A stretch of 21,784 bases of DNA, taken from the NCBI GenBank assembly GCA_038106885.1, contig JAYNFX010000026.1:1-21784 (forward strand). The letters run 5' to 3'. This stretch comes from UBA3537 sp038106885 (GTDB lineage Bacteria; Bacteroidota; Bacteroidia; Flavobacteriales; Flavobacteriaceae). The notes under the pieces were generated by a model that saw only the letters and a program-made list of their open reading frames with translations, did no database searches and was not told the origin of the DNA. Below, one piece after another: positions 8,881 through 17,197 of the stretch (position 1 is the first letter of the stretch; the number at the start of each line of letters is the position of its first letter). The position numbers were made by a program, and so were the translations under genes.

Positions 8881-8906
8881 TTGATAAGTTTTTGAATTAT
8901 TATCAA
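8881..8906. promoter_or_regulatory. Inverted repeat TTGATAA-N12-TTATCAA
   Basis: TTGATAA (8881-8887) and TTATCAA (8900-8906) are perfect 7-base inverted arms 12 bases apart. The same arms 13 bases apart occur before the MFS gene (10144-10170). Presence in both operon leaders suggests an operator, with the LacI-family protein encoded between them as the obvious candidate ligand. Binding is inferred; AT-rich context makes chance possible. Confidence 0.4.
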
Positions 8907-9023
8907 TAAAACACTTAATTAATATAAATAATAATAAATAAAGTTAGTTTAATTAGTAATTTTACAATTGCTTGAAAACTATTAGAAAGTCCATTTTAAT
9001 GTTTTTAACAGAAACTTAGTCCA

Positions 9024-10073
9024 ATGAGAAAGAGAACTACATTAAAAGAATTAGCAAAAGAATTAGACGTTTCAATTTCAACAGTCTCTAAAGCTTTAAA
9101 GAATAGTCCTGAAATAAGCCAGGACACAATAGATAAAGTAAAGGCTTTTGCAAAGTTGTTAAATTACCGCCCTAATAATATTGCTTTAAGTTTAAAAAAT
9201 AAAAAAACAAAAACTATTGGAATAATTATTCCTGATATAGTGCACCACTTTTTTACTAAGGTAATTAAAGGAGTAGAACAATATGCAAATGACAAAGGAT
9301 ATAATGTTATTGTAGGTTTATCAAATGAATCTTTTTCAAACGAAGTTATAAATATGGAAATGCTTGCCAACGGAAGTATTGATGGATTTATTGTTTCAAT
9401 GTCAAGAGAAACCATGCTAAATCAAGACTATCAACACTTTAACGAAACAATAAATGAAGGTATCCCTTTAGTAATGTTTGATAGAATTGTTAATGAAATC
9501 CCATGTGATAAAGTTGCTGTTGATGACTCAAAAGGTGCCCAAATTGCAGTAGAAACCCTTATTAATAAAGGAGCTAAAAAAATTGCTTTAATTACAACTA
9601 AGGATTACATAAGTGTTGGTAGGCTTCGTACTCAAGGATATATTAAAGCGTTGAAAAAACATAAAATCGATCTTATTCCAGAATTAATACTAAAGATTGA
9701 TGATAACTTATTGTATGAAAACTCAATAGAAAATTTAGAATCTCAAATCAAAATACTACTTGCACAACACCCTGATTTAGATGGGATTTTTGCAGTAAAT
9801 GAACTATACGCAGTAATTGCCATGAATGTAGCTAAAGGAATAGGCATTAAAATACCAGAAAAACTACAAGTTATAGGCTTTACTGACGGTATGCTTTCAA
9901 AACATGCAACACCATCACTTTCAACAGTTAGTCAACATGGAGAAGCAATGGGTCAAAAATCAGCAGAATTAGTTATTAATAGAATTGAGGAATATGTTAA
10001 TGAAAAAACACCAAAACCTTTTAACACTGTAATTATTAAAACAGACCTAATCCTTAGGCAATCCACAAAATAA
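9024..10073 (+). CDS. LacI/GalR-family transcriptional regulator
   Basis: This is a sugar-responsive DNA-binding regulator, most likely of both divergent alpha-glucan operons. The 349 residues begin with a LacI helix-turn-helix (about 5-25: TTLKELAKELDVSISTVSKAL) and the family sequence TIDKVKAFAKLLNYRPNNIA with the hinge at about 51-60. A periplasmic-binding-protein-like effector domain follows from about 63 (TIGIIIPDIVHHFFTKVIKGVE, VMFDRIV, VAVDDSKGAQIAVETLI, DGIFAVNELYAVIAMNVAKG, LQVIGFTDGMLSKHATPSLSTVSQ). It is full length. Its position between the operons replaces the SusR sensor of the Bacteroides starch locus. The effector is probably maltose or a related sugar, by context only. The stop codon abuts the predicted promoter of the downstream operon. 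Confidence 0.95.
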   Translation: MRKRTTLKELAKELDVSISTVSKALKNSPEISQDTIDKVKAFAKLLNYRPNNIALSLKNKKTKTIGIIIPDIVHHFFTKVIKGVEQYANDKGYNVIVGLSNESFSNEVINMEMLANGSIDGFIVSMSRETMLNQDYQHFNETINEGIPLVMFDRIVNEIPCDKVAVDDSKGAQIAVETLINKGAKKIALITTKDYISVGRLRTQGYIKALKKHKIDLIPELILKIDDNLLYENSIENLESQIKILLAQHPDLDGIFAVNELYAVIAMNVAKGIGIKIPEKLQVIGFTDGMLSKHATPSLSTVSQHGEAMGQKSAELVINRIEEYVNEKTPKPFNTVIIKTDLILRQSTK

Positions 10074-10104
10074 TTTGCAGTATTTTAAATTTCTTATATA
10101 TTTG
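10074..10104 (+). promoter_or_regulatory. Bacteroidetes-type promoter of the MFS-pgmB-GH65 operon
   Basis: TTTG at 10074-10077, a 19-base spacer, then TATATTTG at 10097-10104 match the Bacteroidetes -33/-7 consensus TTTG-N19/21-TAnnTTTG exactly. It starts on the base after the regulator stop. Transcription would begin near 10108, giving a leader of about 90 bases. Confidence 0.75.
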
Positions 10105-10107
10105 CGA

Positions 10108-10172
10108 TATCAAAACTTACAGTTTTTCTTTTCAAATTAAGTTTTGATAACCACTTTTTCTGTTTATCAAAA
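10108..10172 (+). promoter_or_regulatory. Three-arm inverted-repeat leader (operator cluster or RNA switch) before the MFS gene
   Basis: Arm A TATCAAAACTTA (10108-10119) and arm B TAAGTTTTGATA (10138-10149) are perfect 12-base inverted repeats. Arm B overlaps TTTTGATAA (10142-10150), which is the perfect 9-base partner of arm C TTATCAAAA (10164-10172). Arm B can therefore pair with A or with C but not both. A lies at the predicted transcription start. As DNA this is three alternating copies of a TATCAAAA site; as RNA it is two mutually exclusive stems. Which one matters is undetermined. Confidence 0.6.
10116..10133 (+). promoter_or_regulatory. 18-base element, copy 2, upstream of the MFS gene
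   Basis: CTTACAGTTTTTCTTTTC is identical to 8799-8816. Here it spans the end of arm A and most of the A-B spacer, 67-84 bases upstream of the MFS start. It is a likely shared regulatory site for the divergent operons. Confidence 0.55.
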
Positions 10173-10199
10173 TAGTATTAATACAATTTTTATACTATT

Positions 10200-11567
10200 A
10201 TGAAAAAGCATCTTTTAGGATTTTGGGATATCTGGAATATGAGTTTTGGTTTCCTTGGTATCCAATTCGGTTTTGCTTTACAAGGAGGATTTATGTCACG
10301 TATTTTTCAGACTCTTGGAGCTGATAAAGCTGACATTCCTTTACTTTGGATTGCCGCTCCTTTAACAGGTTTAGTTGTTCAACCAATCGTAGGTTATTTG
10401 AGTGATAGAACCTGGCACAATAAACTCGGAAGACGTAAACCGTTTTTTCTCATTGGTGCAATTTTAAGTTCAATTGCATTATTTTTTGTACCATATTCAC
10501 CTTTTCTATGGGTAGCTGTTGGATTTCTTTGGATTTTAGATGCATCGATTAACATTTCAATGGAACCATTTCGTGCTTTAGTGGCTGATAAACTACCCGA
10601 ATCACAGCGATCTTATGGATTTGTAGTACAGACACTAATTATTGGAATAGGCACCTGGATTGCAAGTAACCTTCCTTGGATGGTCTCACAACTTGGTGTT
10701 AGTAATTCTGCTCCTTCAGGAATTGTGCCAATGTCTGTTAAAGTCGCCTTTAGCATTGGAGCATTTGTGTTTTTTGTTAGTGTTTTATATACCATTTTCA
10801 CTACAACGGAAGATCCGCCACAAGATATGGTGGCTTTTGAGAAAGAACGTGCAAAAAAAAATACGTTTATTTCAGATATTATTGAAAATATTGGCCACAT
10901 GCCAATGACAATGAAAAAACTTGGTGTTGTACAGTTTTTTTCCTGGTTTGCATTTTTTACAATGTGGAGTATGGCTAACCCCGCACTAACTGAACATGTA
11001 TTTAAAACGCCTGCTCCTATTGAAGAAAATTATGATATTAATTCAATTGAAGGCATGGCGAGGTTTGACCAGGCCAATACCGCTTTTCAGGAATCTTCAA
11101 ATGCTGTAGGTTCTGCAATGGGTGCATATGGGTTATCTTCAATGGCCTTTGCTCTTTTACTTACTTTGTATACTTCAAAACGTACAATCAATCGTAAATA
11201 TGTTCACATGTTCTCGCTTGTTTTAGGGGGTATTGGTTTTTTGACAATGTATTACACTGAACCAAATCAATTAAAATACTCTTTTATTTTAATAGGATTT
11301 TCCTGGGGTAGTATTTTATCAATGCCATATGCAATGTTATCTAGCTCAGTAGATCCTAATAAAATGGGAGTCTTTATGGGGATCTTTAATATGTTTATTG
11401 TGATTCCACAAATCGCAGCGGCACTTGGAGCAATAACTTATTTATCAAACGTTATTGGCCCTGAAAGTATTAACAGCATGTTAATTGCAGGTATGAGCTT
11501 AATTGTTGCTGCTTCAGCTAATTTATTAATAACTAATCCATCAGCAATAAGTTATCAATCCGAATAG
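10200..11567 (+). CDS. SLC45-like MFS sugar transporter (maltose uptake across the inner membrane)
   Basis: This is an inner-membrane secondary transporter, probably proton-coupled maltose import for the cytoplasmic phosphorylase. The 455 residues are hydrophobic throughout with about 12 membrane spans. The N-terminus reads FWDIWNMSFGFLGIQFGFALQGGFMSRIFQTLGA, then the MFS loop 2-3 signature GYLSDRTWHNKLGRRKPFFLIGA and, after span 4, LDASINISMEPFRALVADKLPESQRS. The FLGIQFGFALQ start and GYLSDR..N..GRRKPF loop resemble the GPH/SLC45 glucoside-sucrose group. It is the first gene of the plus-strand operon, 95 bases after the predicted promoter, and ends one base before the mutase start. Substrate is inferred from the neighbours. 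Confidence 0.92.
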   Translation: MKKHLLGFWDIWNMSFGFLGIQFGFALQGGFMSRIFQTLGADKADIPLLWIAAPLTGLVVQPIVGYLSDRTWHNKLGRRKPFFLIGAILSSIALFFVPYSPFLWVAVGFLWILDASINISMEPFRALVADKLPESQRSYGFVVQTLIIGIGTWIASNLPWMVSQLGVSNSAPSGIVPMSVKVAFSIGAFVFFVSVLYTIFTTTEDPPQDMVAFEKERAKKNTFISDIIENIGHMPMTMKKLGVVQFFSWFAFFTMWSMANPALTEHVFKTPAPIEENYDINSIEGMARFDQANTAFQESSNAVGSAMGAYGLSSMAFALLLTLYTSKRTINRKYVHMFSLVLGGIGFLTMYYTEPNQLKYSFILIGFSWGSILSMPYAMLSSSVDPNKMGVFMGIFNMFIVIPQIAAALGAITYLSNVIGPESINSMLIAGMSLIVAASANLLITNPSAISYQSE

Positions 11568-11568
11568 T

Positions 11569-12231
11569 ATGAAAAGAAAATGTTTCATCTTTGATTTAGA
11601 TGGTGTTATAGTTGATACCGCAAAGTATCACTTCCAAGCTTGGAGAGCGTTAGCCAAAGAACTTGGTATTGATTTTTCTATTGAACAAAATGAAAAACTC
11701 AAAGGGATTAGTCGCGTTCGTTCCCTAGAGAAAATATTAGAATGGGGAGATCAAAAATTAGAGCCCTTTGAATTTCAAAACAAAATGAACGAAAAAAACG
11801 AAAACTATCTTGAATTTATTTCTAATATGAACACTACAGAACTTTTACCTGATGTAGACAGGGTTTTGAAATATCTAACTCGAAATAATCAATTCATAGC
11901 ACTTGGATCAGCAAGTAAAAATGCACGCTTAATTTTAAAAAAGGTAAAAATCTCAGCACTCTTTGACGTTATTGTTGACGGAAATGATGTCACCAAAGCA
12001 AAGCCTAATCCAGAGGTTTTTTTAAAAGCTGCTCGCAAAACAAAATGCAATCCAAAAAATTGTATTGTTTTCGAAGATTCTGTTGCTGGCATCAAAGCAG
12101 CAAATCAAGCTGGTATGACAAGTATAGGCATTGGAGATTCATCAATTTTAAATGAAGCTAAATACAATTTTAAAAACTTTAAGGAGCTAAATAACGCTTT
12201 CTTAGATCAACTAATTAAAAACATTAAATAA
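11569..12231 (+). CDS. pgmB: Beta-phosphoglucomutase (HAD superfamily)
   Basis: This enzyme converts beta-D-glucose-1-phosphate to glucose-6-phosphate in the cytoplasm, completing phosphorolytic maltose use. The 220 residues carry all HAD motifs: FDLDGVIVDTAKYHFQAW (Asp9 nucleophile, Asp11 acid/base), LGSASKNA (Ser114), KAKPNPEVF (Lys145) and FEDSVAGIKAA (Glu169, Asp170). GISRVRSLE at about 47-55 is the substrate-loop region typical of the beta-specific mutase. There is no signal peptide. Its stop overlaps the GH65 start by one base (TAATG), so the product of GH65 and its consumer are translationally linked. This pairing is the strongest reason to read GH65 as maltose phosphorylase. Confidence 0.96.
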   Translation: MKRKCFIFDLDGVIVDTAKYHFQAWRALAKELGIDFSIEQNEKLKGISRVRSLEKILEWGDQKLEPFEFQNKMNEKNENYLEFISNMNTTELLPDVDRVLKYLTRNNQFIALGSASKNARLILKKVKISALFDVIVDGNDVTKAKPNPEVFLKAARKTKCNPKNCIVFEDSVAGIKAANQAGMTSIGIGDSSILNEAKYNFKNFKELNNAFLDQLIKNIK

Positions 12232-14531
12232 TGAATCAAGATTATATAATTCCAAATTCGTGGTCAATTATAGAAGAAGGATTTAAGCCCGAGAATATTA
12301 AATCTTCAGAAAGTATCTTTAGTTTAGGAAACGGTGCTATGGGACAGCGAGCAAACTTTGAAGAATACTACAGTGGAGATACATTTCAAGGCAGTTACAT
12401 TGCGGGGGTTTATTACCCTGACAAAACAAGAGTTGGATGGTGGAAAAACGGATATCCCGAATACTTTGCTAAAGTATTAAATGCGCCAAGCTGGATTGGA
12501 ATAAATGTTGTTGTAAATGATGTTATTTTAGATTTAAATACATGTAAGTCAATTTCCAATTTTAGGCGGGAACTTAATATGAAAGAAGGCTGGTTATCAA
12601 GATCATTTACAGCAACACTAAAAAATGATGTTGAAATTTCAGTAAAAAGCCAGCGTTTTCTTAGCATTACTCAAGAAGAAATTGGTGCAATTAAATATCA
12701 AATCAGCCCTTTAAATTGTGACGCTCGCATTAGTTTTGAGCCTTTTTTGGATGGTAATATCGTTAATCAGGATAAAAATTGGGATGATAAATTTTGGAAT
12801 ATATTATCAATATTTTCTGAAGAATCGAGTGCATTTCTTGAGGCTGAAACAATGAAAACAAGATTCAAAACATGCACCTTTATGCACAATCAATGTACGC
12901 TAAATGGTGCTCGAGTTCACCCAATATTTTTAGAAAAAAATCAACACCAAAAAATAGATCATATATACCAAATGAGTGTTGATAAAGGTTCAACTTTTAC
13001 AATAGAGAAAATTGGAGGATATATTTCTGATCGCAAACATAACGATGTTTTAAAAGATGCAAAGTCAGCTATTGAAATCGCTTCAAAAAAAGGTTTTAAA
13101 ATTCTCTTAGAAGAGCAAGCCCAAGCTTGGGCAAAAATATGGCAAATGGCAGATATAACCATTGAAGGAGATATTAAAGCGCAACAAGGAATTCGTTTTA
13201 ATATTTTTCATCTAAATCAAACTTATACAGGGAATGATCCCCTACTGAACATTGGCCCCAAAGGATTTACTGGAGAAAAATATGGTGGAAGTACCTATTG
13301 GGATACTGAAGCTTATTGTCTTCCATTTTATATGGCTACAAAATCTCCGAATGTAGCAAAAAACTTATTAGAATACCGATTTCAACATTTAGAAAAAGCT
13401 ATTGAGAATGCACAAAAACTAGGGTTTAATTCTGGAGCAGCTTTGTATCCAATGGTTACTATGAATGGTGATGAATGTCACAATGAATGGGAAATTACAT
13501 TTGAAGAAATTCATAGAAATGGTGCTATTGCATTTGCTATATATAATTATCAACGTTATACTGGCGATAAATCATACACTTATTCAAATGGTATTTATGT
13601 TTTGATTGCTATAACTCGTTTTTGGTATCAGAGATTTAATTTTTCGGAACAGAAAAAGAAATATGTCATGCTTGGTGTTACAGGTCCTAATGAGTATGAG
13701 AATAATGTTAATAATAATTTTTATACTAATTATATTGCTAAATGGTGTATGGATTTCACAATCAATACATTAAATATTTTAAAAGACGAAAATATTCAAA
13801 CTTATAAAAAAGTTATAGCCAAAACTAACTTATATCAACAGGAAATAGATGATATTAAATCAATGTCAAAATCTATTTATTTCCCCTATTCAAAAGAATA
13901 TGGAGTTTATTTACAACAAGATGGTTTTTTAGATAAATCTATTGCCTCCGTATCAGAAATATCAGCTTATGAACGACCCATAAATCAGCATTGGTCGTGG
14001 GATCGAATATTACGTTCGCCATATATAAAACAAGCTGATACTCTTCAGGCATTTTATTTCTTTGAAAATGATTTTTCAACAGATGAACTTGAAAAGCATT
14101 ATAATTTTTACGAACCACTTACTGTTCATGAAAGCTCATTATCGCCTTGTATTCACAGTATTCAAGCTTCAAAGCTTGGAAAAATGAATCAAGCTTATGA
14201 ATTTTATCTACAAACATCAAGATTAGACTTAGATGACTATAATTGTGAAGTACATGAAGGACTTCACATTACTTCTATGGCGGGAACATGGATGAGTATT
14301 GTTGAAGGTTTTGGAGGAATGCGTATAATTAACGATCAATTGAATTTTTCTCCAAAAATACCTAAACAATGGAAATCATACTCTTTTAAGATTAACTTTA
14401 GAGGAAAAATTTTAAAAGTAACCGTTGAACATTCTTCATTTTATTTTGAAGTTACCGGAGATGAACCTTTAAATATAATTGTTAACGGTCAAGCTACGCG
14501 TGTTGAACCAAATTATTCACTCTCATCTTAA
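12231..14531 (+). CDS. GH65 maltose phosphorylase
   Basis: This cytoplasmic inverting phosphorylase turns maltose plus phosphate into glucose and beta-glucose-1-phosphate. At 766 residues, without a signal peptide, it matches the usual length of about 750-770. It has the N-terminal sandwich opening (SSESIFSLGNGAMGQRANFEE, SYIAGVYYPDKTRVGWWKNGYPEYFAK), GFTGEKYGGSTYWDTEAY at about 345-362, GDECHNEWEITFEEIHRNGA at about 413-432, and the catalytic-acid region VTGPNEYENNVNNNFYTN with Glu488, matching the position known for Lactobacillus brevis maltose phosphorylase. HESSLSPCIHS near the C-terminal part of the barrel is the expected phosphate-site segment. Both ends overlap neighbours by one base. 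Trehalose or kojibiose phosphorylase are alternatives within GH65, but the maltose form fits this locus best. Confidence 0.94.
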   Translation: MNQDYIIPNSWSIIEEGFKPENIKSSESIFSLGNGAMGQRANFEEYYSGDTFQGSYIAGVYYPDKTRVGWWKNGYPEYFAKVLNAPSWIGINVVVNDVILDLNTCKSISNFRRELNMKEGWLSRSFTATLKNDVEISVKSQRFLSITQEEIGAIKYQISPLNCDARISFEPFLDGNIVNQDKNWDDKFWNILSIFSEESSAFLEAETMKTRFKTCTFMHNQCTLNGARVHPIFLEKNQHQKIDHIYQMSVDKGSTFTIEKIGGYISDRKHNDVLKDAKSAIEIASKKGFKILLEEQAQAWAKIWQMADITIEGDIKAQQGIRFNIFHLNQTYTGNDPLLNIGPKGFTGEKYGGSTYWDTEAYCLPFYMATKSPNVAKNLLEYRFQHLEKAIENAQKLGFNSGAALYPMVTMNGDECHNEWEITFEEIHRNGAIAFAIYNYQRYTGDKSYTYSNGIYVLIAITRFWYQRFNFSEQKKKYVMLGVTGPNEYENNVNNNFYTNYIAKWCMDFTINTLNILKDENIQTYKKVIAKTNLYQQEIDDIKSMSKSIYFPYSKEYGVYLQQDGFLDKSIASVSEISAYERPINQHWSWDRILRSPYIKQADTLQAFYFFENDFSTDELEKHYNFYEPLTVHESSLSPCIHSIQASKLGKMNQAYEFYLQTSRLDLDDYNCEVHEGLHITSMAGTWMSIVEGFGGMRIINDQLNFSPKIPKQWKSYSFKINFRGKILKVTVEHSSFYFEVTGDEPLNIIVNGQATRVEPNYSLSS

Positions 14532-16194
14532 TGAATTATCAATTTAAAAAAATAGGGGTAATAATCAATTTCTGTTTCTTATTATTAATCTTAATTAGTT
14601 GTAATAAAAAAAATGAAATTAATAATGACACTAGGTTTACTCCAGTACTAAATGTAGATCAAATTAAACCTCCGCATTGGTGGGTGGGTTTTGAATCCAA
14701 TGAATTACAAATACTATTGAAATCGGATCAAATTCAAAACATGGATGTTACCATTGATTATCCTGGAGTCAAGGTGCTTAAAGTGAATAATGCTGATAGT
14801 CCAAATTATTTATTTATTGATATTGAAATAGATAAAAATACATCTCCAGGATACATTGAATTATTGTTTTCATCAAATGATAGCATACATCACAAATTAG
14901 GATACCAGTTAAAGAAAAGAATAAAGTCCCCATTAGATTTCAAAGGTTTTAACTCAGAAGATGCAATTTATTTAATTACTCCAGATCGTTTCGCAAATGG
15001 CAATCCCAAGAATGATATTCAAATTGAGTTAAAAGAACAAAGAATAGATCGTAATGATGGATATGCTCGACATGGAGGTGATATCGAAGGAATTATAAAA
15101 AACATTGATTACATTAACGATATGGGATTCACAGCTATATGGTCCTGTCCCCTACGCACCAATGATATGAAAAGTGGTTCATACCATGGATATGCGATTA
15201 CAAATCATTATCAGGTTGACCCAAGATTTGGAACTTTAGATGAATTTAAGACTCTTGTTAAAGAAGCCGATAAAAGGGATATTAAATTCATTATGGACCA
15301 AATTGTCAATCATTGTGGATTATATCATTGGTGGATGAAAGACTTGCCTTTTAAAGATTGGTTGAATTATCAAGACGAATTTTTAGCGCAAAAACCAACA
15401 ATTTATTCAAATCATCGCCGTACAACAGTTCAAGATATTTATTCTTCTGAAATCGACAAGAAAGAGATGACTGAAGGATGGTTTGTTGAAACTATGCCAG
15501 ATTTAAATCATAAAAATCCGTTCTTGGAAAAATTTATTATACAAAATAGCTTATGGTGGATTGAAGAATTGGGTCTTAGTGGTATTAGGCAAGATACGTA
15601 TCCTTATGCTGATAAAACATTTTTAAGTAATTGGGCAGGAACAATTATGAATGAGTATCCAAATTTTTCCATTGTTGGAGAAGAATGGAGTTATAATCCA
15701 TTGCTGATCGGATATTGGCAAAATGATCCAAGTACAAGACAAGGATATATTTCAAATTTAACCTCTACAATGGACTTTGCCATGCTAGATAATATTAAAA
15801 AAGCGGTAAGTGAGGATGAAAGTTGGGACAAAGGTCTTATTAAAATATATAATGGACTGGCTAATGATTTTCATTATCCAAATCCAAAAGCCATAATGGC
15901 AATGATGGATAACCATGATATGAGCAGAATTTACACTGAACTTAATGGAAATCTTACACAAACAAAAATGGCTCTCAGTGTCCTATTAATGCTACCAAGA
16001 ATACCACAAATATATTATGGTACAGAGATCTTAATGCAAGATTTTGAAAACCCTGGAGATCACGGTCTTATTAGAACTGATTTCCCAGGAGGCTGGGCAG
16101 ATGACAAAGTAAATGCTTTTTCTGGATATGGTTTAAATGAAGATCAAAAAGAAATGCAACAGTATTTAAAAACAATTTTAAATTTTAGAAAAAA
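14531..16194 (+). CDS. GH13 neopullulanase/cyclomaltodextrinase-like lipoprotein (3' end lost in gap)
   Basis: This SusA-like enzyme hydrolyses malto-oligosaccharides, cyclodextrin or pullulan at the membrane facing the periplasm or surface. There is a lipoprotein signal with Cys24 (LILISC). A cyclomaltodextrinase N-terminal domain follows (about 40-130; PPHWWVGFESNELQ), then the GH13 barrel from DAIYLITPDRFANGNPKND at 144. Catalytic motifs: MDQIVNH (Asp256, His261), GIRQDTYPY (nucleophile Asp355), IVGEEW (acid/base Glu384) and MMDNHD (His462, Asp463). The frame is open for 554 codons to the gap and stops at LKTILNFRK, where such enzymes normally have about 60 more residues of C-terminal beta domain. 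The true end is therefore in the gap. It overlaps the GH65 stop by one base. Confidence 0.94.
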
Positions 16195-16294
16195 NNNNNN
16201 NNNNNNNNNNNNNNNNNNNNNNNNNNNNNNNNNNNNNNNNNNNNNNNNNNNNNNNNNNNNNNNNNNNNNNNNNNNNNNNNNNNNNNNNNNNNNN
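16195..16294. other. Assembly gap, 100 N, hiding the GH13 end and the esterase start
   Basis: Exactly 100 N. The sequence before is the end of a GH13 barrel and the sequence after is an esterase already past its expected signal peptide. The missing material should be a GH13 C-terminal domain of about 60 residues plus an esterase N-terminus of a few tens of residues, so the true gap is probably well over 100 bases. Confidence 0.98.
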
Positions 16295-17197
16295 TCCGTA
16301 CAATTGGATTCAATTAAAACTTATTTGGTCAATCCTTCAACAAAAGTAAAAGGAACTATACATAGAATTAATAAATTTCCTTCAAAATTTGTTACACCTA
16401 GAAATGTTGATATTTGGATCCCTGAAGAATTTGACAAATCTAAATCTTACAGTGTTTTATATATGCATGATGGTCAAATGCTTTTTGATTCAAATAAAAC
16501 ATGGAATGGCAAAGAATGGGGTGTTGACGAAAAAATGACTGATCTTTTAAAAGACTCTTCAATTAAAGAAACTATTGTGATTGGTATATGGAATGTATAT
16601 TCTGAAAGAAATGCTAATTATTTCCCTGAAAAAGTCTTCAATTCATTGAATAAACAAAATAAAGATGAATTAAGAGGCATGGCTAAGCATAAAAATCAAG
16701 TAACATTTGTTAATTCAGATGATTATCTTAAGTTCATAGTCAAGGAATTAAAACCATTCATTGATAGTAACTACCCAACAAAAACAAATCCAGAAAACAC
16801 CTTCATAATGGGCTCAAGCAGAGGAGGTCTAATTTCGCTTTATGCTTTCTGTGAGTATCCTGAAATATTTGGGGCAGCTGCATGCCTATCGACGCACTGG
16901 ATTGGCACGTATACAAATATTGAATCAAACCAAATTCCTTATTTGATTTTAGATTATATGATGGAAAATCTACCTTCTTCAGAAAACCATAAAATATACT
17001 TTGATTATGGAACAAAAACTTTAGATGCTCTTTATTTACCCTATCAAAATTTAGTAAGTACTGCGTTAGAATATAAATCCTATAATGACGAATCTATGAT
17101 GAATTTAAAATTTGAAGGTCACGAACATAACGAAATATTTTGGAATAAAAGATTGGTGTCACCTCTGACCTTTTTATTAAAAAAGAATCATGAATAA
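16295..17197 (+). CDS. Putative esterase, alpha/beta-hydrolase EstD/CE1-like (5' end lost in gap)
   Basis: The visible 300 residues form an alpha/beta-hydrolase of the putative-esterase (PF00756-like) type: VTPRNVDIWIPEEFDKSKSYSVLYMHDGQMLFD, IVIGIWNVYSERNANYFPEK and YLKFIVKELKPFIDSNYPT, then the nucleophile elbow GSSRGG (Ser codon 16817-16819) and a C-terminal GHEHNEIFW (catalytic His probably 17120-17122). The substrate could be an acyl or acetyl group on the glucan, or an unrelated ester. The start is not visible, so I cannot say whether it has a signal peptide. Its last bases overlap the GH31 start by 8. The open frame across the N run into the GH13 domain is coincidental; two separate genes are more likely than a fusion. 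Confidence 0.87.
   Translation, partial: SVQLDSIKTYLVNPSTKVKGTIHRINKFPSKFVTPRNVDIWIPEEFDKSKSYSVLYMHDGQMLFDSNKTWNGKEWGVDEKMTDLLKDSSIKETIVIGIWNVYSERNANYFPEKVFNSLNKQNKDELRGMAKHKNQVTFVNSDDYLKFIVKELKPFIDSNYPTKTNPENTFIMGSSRGGLISLYAFCEYPEIFGAAACLSTHWIGTYTNIESNQIPYLILDYMMENLPSSENHKIYFDYGTKTLDALYLPYQNLVSTALEYKSYNDESMMNLKFEGHEHNEIFWNKRLVSPLTFLLKKNHE

Larger units (their letters stand above)
8760..9023. promoter_or_regulatory. Divergent regulatory region between susC and the LacI-family gene
   Basis: These 264 very AT-rich bases must hold the promoters of the susCDE operon (minus) and of the regulator (plus). I see no site matching the full TTTG-N19/21-TAnnTTTG pattern on either strand. Notable content: an 18-base element at 8799-8816 repeated before the MFS gene, an AACGTTTGCG segment around 8869-8879 that recalls LacI-family half-sites, and an inverted repeat at 8881-8906. 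No ORF of note is present. Confidence 0.7.

Noticed and set aside
8760..9023. A consensus Bacteroidetes promoter for susC
   Set aside because: No TTTG with a correctly spaced TAnnTTTG is found on the minus strand; only partial matches, so no position is claimed.
14531..17197. A single 888-residue GH13-esterase fusion protein
   Set aside because: Continuity exists only across 100 unknown bases. Both halves lack the sequence expected at a normal end or start, so two genes are more likely; annotated as two partial genes.
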